Origin: DAOSWM01 sp035380045
GTDB taxonomy: Bacteria; Bacteroidota; Bacteroidia; Bacteroidales; Tenuifilaceae
NCBI GenBank assembly: GCA_035380045.1
Contig: DAOSWM010000082.1
Coordinates: 1 to 10,822 of the forward strand
Direction: 5' to 3'
DNA: 10,822 bases
Shown one piece after another: positions 7,419 through 10,822 of this stretch. Position numbers and translations under genes: made by a program. Numbering within the stretch: position 1 is the stretch's first letter; each line of letters begins with the position of its first letter. The notes beneath the pieces are model-generated. The model was given only the letters and a program-made list of their open reading frames with translations. It was not told the origin of the DNA and searched no databases.

Positions 7419-7468
7419 ATTGATTACTAATAACTTATTAAAATAAATAAAAAATAAACTTAAAAAAC

Positions 7469-7500
7469 TTGCATATATCGGATTACTATATATATATTTG
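7469..7500 (+). promoter_or_regulatory. Promoter P1 of the padR-like operon
   Basis: TTG (7469-7471), 21 nt, then TATATTTG (7493-7500): a close match to the Bacteroidota -33/-7 pattern. An AT-rich stretch precedes it. Transcription would begin about 7505, leaving a leader of roughly 28 nt before the ATG at 7533. An imperfect inverted repeat, TTGCATATAT (7469-7478) and ATATTTGCAA (7494-7503), with 9 of 10 bases matching across 15 nt, covers both promoter boxes and could be a PadR autoregulatory operator. Confidence 0.6.
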
Positions 7501-7528
7501 CAATATAACTGATACAAATATAAATTTG
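7498..7528 (+). promoter_or_regulatory. Nested second promoter P2 of the padR-like operon
   Basis: TTG (7498-7500), 20 nt, then TAAATTTG (7521-7528). The TTG is the end of the P1 -7 box, so the two promoters are nested. The box ends 4 nt before the ATG at 7533, so a transcript from P2 would be leaderless or nearly so. Confidence 0.4.
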
Positions 7529-7532
7529 CCGT

Positions 7533-7874
7533 ATGATTGCAAAAGAGCTATTTAAAGGTACAATAAGGACTATTGTCCTTCAACTTCTGGCTATACATAG
7601 TAAAATGTATGGTTACGAAATAATGCAAACCATTGAGAAGAAATCGGATGGAAGAGTTAAACTCACATTCGGCAGCCTGTACCCAATCCTGCACAAGCTG
7701 GAATCGGAAGGTTTAATTTTTTCAGAAAGTGAAAACATAGGAAAAAGGGTTAGGAAATACTACATCCTCACCGAAAAAGGTGTGAAGGAAAAAGAAAACA
7801 AAGTGTTTGAAATTAAAGAGTTCATTAACACCCTTAATCTACTACTTGATAATGGAGGACTAATTCATGCTTAA
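7533..7874 (+). CDS. PadR-family transcriptional regulator
   Basis: This 113-aa winged-helix DNA-binding protein is the usual length for the short PadR subfamily, which dimerises through a C-terminal helix. It opens with a helix (MIAKELFKGTIRTIVLQLL). The helix-turn-helix carries the signature YGYEIMQTIEKKS (26-38), then the recognition helix and wing SLYPILHKLESEGLI (48-62) and RKYYILTEKG (74-83). Residues 84-108 form the C-terminal dimerisation helix. It is first in a tight operon: its last 8 nt overlap the start of the 381-aa membrane protein. PadR proteins usually repress the genes they are linked to in response to a ligand or partner. Two nested promoter candidates and an inverted repeat upstream suggest autoregulation. 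Signal unknown. Confidence 0.93.
   Translation: MIAKELFKGTIRTIVLQLLAIHSKMYGYEIMQTIEKKSDGRVKLTFGSLYPILHKLESEGLIFSESENIGKRVRKYYILTEKGVKEKENKVFEIKEFINTLNLLLDNGGLIHA
7854..7858 (+). promoter_or_regulatory. Strong Shine-Dalgarno inside padR-like gene
   Basis: GGAGG, followed by 8 nt and the ATG at 7867. This is the clearest Shine-Dalgarno in the window, in a lineage whose genes usually lack one. It lies within the end of the PadR reading frame and supports 7867 as the true start of the overlapping membrane-protein gene. Confidence 0.65.
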
Positions 7875-9012
7875 ACTAACCGATTCGCAAGTTGATGTTG
7901 TTATCAATAAAATCAAGGAGCAAAGTCTGAAATCATTTGCTTTTTCAGAGGAACTGCTCGACCATGTTTGCTGCCGAATAGAACAATTTATGGAGAGTGG
8001 AAGTTCGTTCGAAAGCGCACTCAACCAGTCCTCATACCTTTTCGAGAGAAAAGAAATTCGAAAAACAAAAAAGAACTTTACTATTTTATTCAACTACAGT
8101 GGATTTATCAATTCATTTATAATTTACGCAAGTCTTCTGTTTTATCTAGGTAGCTGGATATTTCATTGGGGACAAGCCGATTGGGTTGGACTGGTTGCTT
8201 TTGTCCTTATTTCCATTCTGCTTTTCCGTTACAGCTTACTTTTTTACTCCGATAGCAACCTAAAGTTTAAAAAATCATTGGTAACCCTTTCTACAGTTGG
8301 GTTTGTGCTCTTTTTTATTGGTTGTTTAAAAAGATTCCTTTGGTTGGATTTTGGCTTCAGCGGGAAGCATGTAATGCCATTGATGCTTTTCTCATGGCTA
8401 ATTATTTCAGTTGCCGGCATTATTTACCAAAACGAACTTTTCCCCAAAAAACGTAACCGATTATTCTATTCAATCGGAATAATGCAGATTGTTTTGGCTT
8501 GCCTGGGCCTTTCCACGTTTATATTCCCATTTACCATACATTACATTCCACTGTATGCCACCGTTATCATATTTATAAATATTCTGAGTTTCCTGCTTCT
8601 TTATGTGATAAAAGCGAAGGGAAAAAGTTTTTTGAGGCTAATTATAGTTTGCTCAAGCTTTATGGTTTTTATTTACACGCCACATAAAACGTTACCCGAC
8701 GGAAATATTTTAAAAGTTCAATTTGAAGTAAACGCAAAGGAAAATGTTCAGTATCCTAAACTTTACCTTTACATGAATTACTATCAACATGGCAAGGAAA
8801 CGCTGGTTCTTTACAAGAAAGCCGATTCACTTTATAGCTCGGGTGTGATAGATTTTTATGGTGGAAATTTAAAGATGTCGTATGCAGTTTTAGCCGATTC
8901 CTTAAGCTTGCAGGATGTACTTTATAGCTCGGATATTGAAAAAAACGAGTTAACGCTTAACCAGGCAGACACAACTTTTACCTTAACATTTAACCCAAAA
9001 CCAAATCCATGA
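7867..9012 (+). CDS. PadR-linked polytopic membrane protein with helical N-terminal module and beta-rich C-terminus
   Basis: I do not recognise a named family for this 381-aa protein. The soluble N-terminus (about 1-65) is predicted helical and contains SEELLDHVCCRIE (27-39) and GSSFESALNQ (45-54). This layout resembles the short helical domains (HAAS type) of membrane proteins encoded next to PadR genes in Firmicutes; similar LLDHxCCxIE segments occur in Bacteroidota membrane proteins. About seven TMs follow, near 78-99, 105-127, 139-157, 169-188, 200-222, 228-248 and 255-272. If the N-terminus is inside, the last ~105 residues lie outside; they are rich in beta-prone segments. The start overlaps padR by 8 nt behind a strong GGAGG, and the end overlaps the next gene by 4 nt, so the three are one transcription unit. 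A role in signal relay to PadR is inferred; no enzyme motif is visible. Confidence 0.85.
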   Translation: MLKLTDSQVDVVINKIKEQSLKSFAFSEELLDHVCCRIEQFMESGSSFESALNQSSYLFERKEIRKTKKNFTILFNYSGFINSFIIYASLLFYLGSWIFHWGQADWVGLVAFVLISILLFRYSLLFYSDSNLKFKKSLVTLSTVGFVLFFIGCLKRFLWLDFGFSGKHVMPLMLFSWLIISVAGIIYQNELFPKKRNRLFYSIGIMQIVLACLGLSTFIFPFTIHYIPLYATVIIFINILSFLLLYVIKAKGKSFLRLIIVCSSFMVFIYTPHKTLPDGNILKVQFEVNAKENVQYPKLYLYMNYYQHGKETLVLYKKADSLYSSGVIDFYGGNLKMSYAVLADSLSLQDVLYSSDIEKNELTLNQADTTFTLTFNPKPNP

Positions 9013-9380
9013 AAACCATTCTTTACATTTCAGGAATACTAGGAGGATTGCTACTGCTGATTAGTTTAATTGGAACAATTATAAATTTCAAATATAATTC
9101 TCTGTTTTTTATTTCTGGTTTAGCATTGATAGTTCCAACGTTTATAATTTCAGCAGCAATTGATAAATACAATCACAACAAAAAGATAAAAAGCATAATA
9201 AAATCGTACTCCGAAAAACCTTCCGTGCATGATTCCATGTCTGCCGACAAGTCAGAAATTAAAGGTTGGAGCATGAATAATTCTCCATACAGAGAACGTA
9301 AATCCGGACTAACTTGGGGTGGCGGCAATATTAAGGGAGCCAACGCCACTAGAGGAACCCGAAAGTCATTTTTTAAATAA
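9009..9380 (+). CDS. Small two-TM protein with basic Gly-rich tail
   Basis: This is a 123-aa protein of unknown function. Two hydrophobic segments lie at about residues 4-26 and 31-50, a short hairpin in the membrane. Residues 51-123 form a hydrophilic, strongly basic tail, probably cytoplasmic and largely unstructured. The end of the tail, RKSGLTWGGGNIKG (97-110) followed by ANATRGTRKSFFK (111-123), is unlike random low-complexity sequence and reads like a conserved short motif: an aromatic residue before three glycines, then repeated RK/RG pairs. The ATGA overlap with the preceding gene (9009-9012) indicates translational coupling within the PadR operon. It may be an accessory subunit of the seven-TM protein or bind nucleic acid or a phosphate ligand through the tail; neither is shown. 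I see no signal-peptide cleavage site. Confidence 0.8.
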   Translation: MKTILYISGILGGLLLLISLIGTIINFKYNSLFFISGLALIVPTFIISAAIDKYNHNKKIKSIIKSYSEKPSVHDSMSADKSEIKGWSMNNSPYRERKSGLTWGGGNIKGANATRGTRKSFFK

Positions 9381-9684
9381 CGTGAGTTTGATGTAAGGAA
9401 ACCAACAACCGAAATGTCAAAAGTGAATTATCACACTGAGCGCTACTAATTGCAAACAATAGATTGAACAATGCCAACTGAAAAGTTCTCCAATAAAAAC
9501 CTCTTTTTTCCTTTTGGTAAATTTTTGTACATTTATCTGGTTATTTGATAATCAATGATAATTTGCTATTATAATTGGTTTAGAGATAAAAAATTAAGGG
9601 AGATTTTTTTAATATCAATAATTCACATTAATTCAGAGCCATAGGATTATTATCAGTTTTTAGAATAACCTAAAATATATCATT
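9381..9684. other. Non-coding gap between PadR operon and protease gene
   Basis: This is 304 bp of AT-rich sequence with no credible ORF and no strong terminator after the operon. TAAATTTTTG and TACATTTA near 9518-9535 are off-consensus promoter-like strings with unsuitable -33 spacing. An imperfect inverted repeat (AGGATTATT at 9643-9651 with AATAACCT at 9664-9671, one bulged A) lies just upstream of the protease start and could be an operator or leader hairpin. Confidence 0.5.
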
Positions 9685-10347
9685 ATGAATAAAACTATAA
9701 AACATACAATTATAGGTTTATGTTCTGTTGCCTTTATTGACGTTCTTATTACCACAAATATATTTGGCCTGCTAGTACTAGAAGAAAACATTACTACAAT
9801 TTGGATCAGCGAGTTTAAGATTTGGTTATACCTAGCGCTAGTTTTCTTAATTGCAACAAAAGTTGAACAATCAAAGCTACTACTGTGGAAAGAATCAAGA
9901 AAAAAATGGTACTTCTATGTGATTTCTGCTGTTGCAATTTTTTTGGGAGCAGTTATTGTAGCTGTTGTAACTCCTATCCTTTTTGATTTTTTGAATATCC
10001 CAAAAAATCAGGAGGTACTTGAGTCGGTAGGGAGCTACTATTGCAAAAATAAAATCCTTCTGGTTTTCGGATGCCTCACTGCAGGTATTGTTGAAGAGTT
10101 TATCTACAGGGGATACCTGATGCCACGCATTGAAATTTTGATAAAAAACAAATGGATGGTTATTACCCTGACTGCTTTACTTTTCGGTTTTGCACACATA
10201 GGAAATCAAAGCATAATTGGGCTTGTTGTTCCCACTTTAATTGGGTTTATATTTTCATATCATTACTATACGTACAGAAGTATCTCCGCTGTAATGATTG
10301 CACATTTTATAATTGATTTTGCATCTTTCTTAAATTCTTGTCAATAA
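9685..10347 (+). CDS. CPBP-family intramembrane glutamic protease (CAAX/Abi type)
   Basis: This 220-aa polytopic membrane protein has about six TMs. The three family motifs are intact and in order: EEFIYRG (137-143; Glu137, Glu138 and Arg142 of EExxxR), FGFAH (167-171; Phe167 and His171 of FxxxH), and HFIID (207-211; His207 and Asp211 of HxxxD/N). These residues form the membrane-embedded active site in Rce1-like enzymes, where the second Glu activates water. Bacterial relatives process bacteriocin-type peptides, give immunity to them, or cleave membrane proteins; the target here is unknown. TMs before motif 1 lie at about 7-30, 42-58 and 76-100. The gene stands 304 bp after the PadR operon on the same strand, so it may have its own promoter, though none is clear. 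The ATG at 9685 gives a normal N-terminus. Confidence 0.92.
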   Translation: MNKTIKHTIIGLCSVAFIDVLITTNIFGLLVLEENITTIWISEFKIWLYLALVFLIATKVEQSKLLLWKESRKKWYFYVISAVAIFLGAVIVAVVTPILFDFLNIPKNQEVLESVGSYYCKNKILLVFGCLTAGIVEEFIYRGYLMPRIEILIKNKWMVITLTALLFGFAHIGNQSIIGLVVPTLIGFIFSYHYYTYRSISAVMIAHFIIDFASFLNSCQ

Positions 10348-10381
10348 GTACAATTTCAACACATCACTCTACTACCACCGC

Positions 10382-10407
10382 TACCATACAAGGCATCTTG
10401 TATGGTA
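10382..10407. terminator. Perfect 11-bp hairpin after the protease gene
   Basis: TACCATACAAG (10382-10392), loop GCAT, CTTGTATGGTA (10397-10407). The arms are perfect and the hairpin begins 35 nt after the stop at 10347. No T-run follows directly (CTTTTT comes about 10 nt later), so it may act as a 3' stabiliser or weak terminator rather than a classical intrinsic terminator. Confidence 0.5.
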
Positions 10408-10535
10408 ATGAAGTATCTTTTTGGTAAATATTTTCCACGTGATGCAACCAATCAGTTTAGTGGAGAGCTTGCTTGCCTGTCTGCAAGCAGGCTCAGCGTA
10501 GCCAATCGTACGGAATCAAAGGAAATAGATTTATT

Positions 10536-10562
10536 GTCACATTGAATTTGTCGAACCATGAC
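10536..10562 (-). repeat. REP-like palindrome, diverged copy in opposite orientation
   Basis: Read on the minus strand it begins GTCATGGTTCGACAA and ends GTGAC. It aligns with the copy at 10752-10779 through the shared outer GTCA and GTGAC ends and the central TTCGACAA. Confidence 0.55.
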
Positions 10563-10630
10563 TTGCAAAATATTTTTTGATACGTCACCCAGTTCAGCCG
10601 AGGCTGTAAAAAAACAATAATTCAAAGTAG

Positions 10631-10668
10631 TTGGGCGGTTGGCTTTGCCACCGTCCAAATATTTTTTT
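10631..10668 (+). terminator. Long hairpin followed by T7
   Basis: TTGGGCGGTTGGC pairs with GCCACCGTCCAA (10647-10658) across a TTT loop: 12 pairs including one G-T, with one bulged T. ATA and seven T (10662-10668) follow, giving an intrinsic-terminator shape on the plus strand. It is nearly 300 bp from the nearest gene end, so it may be a repeat-family hairpin rather than a working terminator. Confidence 0.4.
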
Positions 10669-10710
10669 GCAGGCTTCGCCTGCATAACAACGCTACCAAA
10701 CCCGTAGGCA

Positions 10711-10728
10711 AGCCTGTCGAACCATGAC
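10711..10728 (-). repeat. REP-like palindrome, partial copy
   Basis: TGTCGAACCATGAC (10715-10728) is identical to 10549-10562. In both places GTCACCCA follows after 21-23 nt (10584 and 10752), so this looks like half of a composite unit present twice, about 166 bp apart. Confidence 0.5.
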
Positions 10729-10750
10729 AAGCAGAATAATATTGTCGGTA

Positions 10751-10780
10751 TGTCACCCATTCGACAAGCTCAGGGTGACA
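10751..10780 (+). repeat. REP-like palindrome, intact copy
   Basis: Perfect 8-bp arms TGTCACCC (10751-10758) and GGGTGACA (10773-10780) enclose a 14-nt centre ATTCGACAAGCTCA. This phrase is familiar as a dispersed intergenic element in Bacteroidota and other environmental bacteria. It is the best-preserved copy in the window. Confidence 0.75.
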
Positions 10781-10822
10781 GGGAACTATAAAAAGTTCTT
10801 CAAAACGATGCATACTGGATTC

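Larger units (their letters stand above)
10408..10822. other. Repeat-rich non-coding region to the window end
   Basis: There is no credible coding sequence. Besides the elements listed separately, there is an inverted repeat GCCTG/CAGGC (10475-10492) and a hairpin with TGCAGGC (10668-10674) and GCCTGCA (10678-10684) around TTC. The density of palindromes and the shared phrases among them suggest a cluster of dispersed genomic repeats. No transposase, tRNA or att-like site is seen. Confidence 0.65.

Noticed and set aside
9514..9535. Protease promoter from TTG and TACATTTA
   Set aside because: Spacing of 11 nt is far too short and the box lacks the final G; it is also 150 bp from the gene.
10452..10760. 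102-aa minus-strand reading frame in the repeat region
   Set aside because: It is built from the REP-like and hairpin repeats, lacks a start signal, and shows no domain or protein-like pattern.
10348..10822. Insertion sequence or prophage end
   Set aside because: No transposase or integrase fragment, no target-site duplication and no tRNA are visible.

Overview
The window looks like chromosomal DNA from a Bacteroidota bacterium. The evidence is fairly AT-rich sequence, start regions that mostly lack Shine-Dalgarno sites, TAnnTTTG-type -7 promoter boxes in front of two genes, tandem full-length FtsX/MacB-type permease genes with no adjacent ATPase, and an overlapping LytS-like kinase/LytTR regulator pair. 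A Marinilabiliales-like source is possible, but the sequence alone does not settle it.

Layout. From 3606 down to the left edge, two ABC-type permease genes lie head to tail on the minus strand; the second is cut by the window edge. A 231-bp divergent region (3607-3837) separates them from a plus-strand two-component system: a four-TM PF06580 histidine kinase (3838-4851) overlapping a LytTR response regulator (4841-5551). A convergent minus-strand gene (5614-7056) encodes an exported Ntn hydrolase of the penicillin V acylase/choloylglycine hydrolase type, with a candidate terminator at its 3' side. A 476-bp spacer then leads to a tight plus-strand operon: PadR regulator (7533-7874), a 381-aa seven-TM protein with a helical N-terminal module (7867-9012), and a 123-aa two-TM protein with a basic, Gly-rich tail (9009-9380). 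After a 304-bp gap comes a CPBP-family intramembrane protease (9685-10347). The last 475 bp hold no credible gene but are dense in inverted repeats and copies of a REP-like palindrome.

How the parts may work together. The divergent region between permeases and kinase carries direct repeats of TTYACT-type sequence at 21-bp spacing. Their reverse complement (CAGTRAA core) resembles the AgrA-type sites of LytTR regulators in both sequence and two-turn spacing. The simplest reading is that this response regulator controls its own operon and the permeases. A second, weaker pair with the same 21-bp spacing lies near 7254-7285, so the hydrolase or the PadR operon could also be targets. The PadR gene has two nested candidate promoters overlapped by an imperfect inverted repeat, which suggests autoregulation. 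Its overlapping partner genes look like a Bacteroidota counterpart of the PadR/HAAS-domain membrane protein pairs of Firmicutes. The PadR membrane module and the 21-bp repeats are the items most worth following up.
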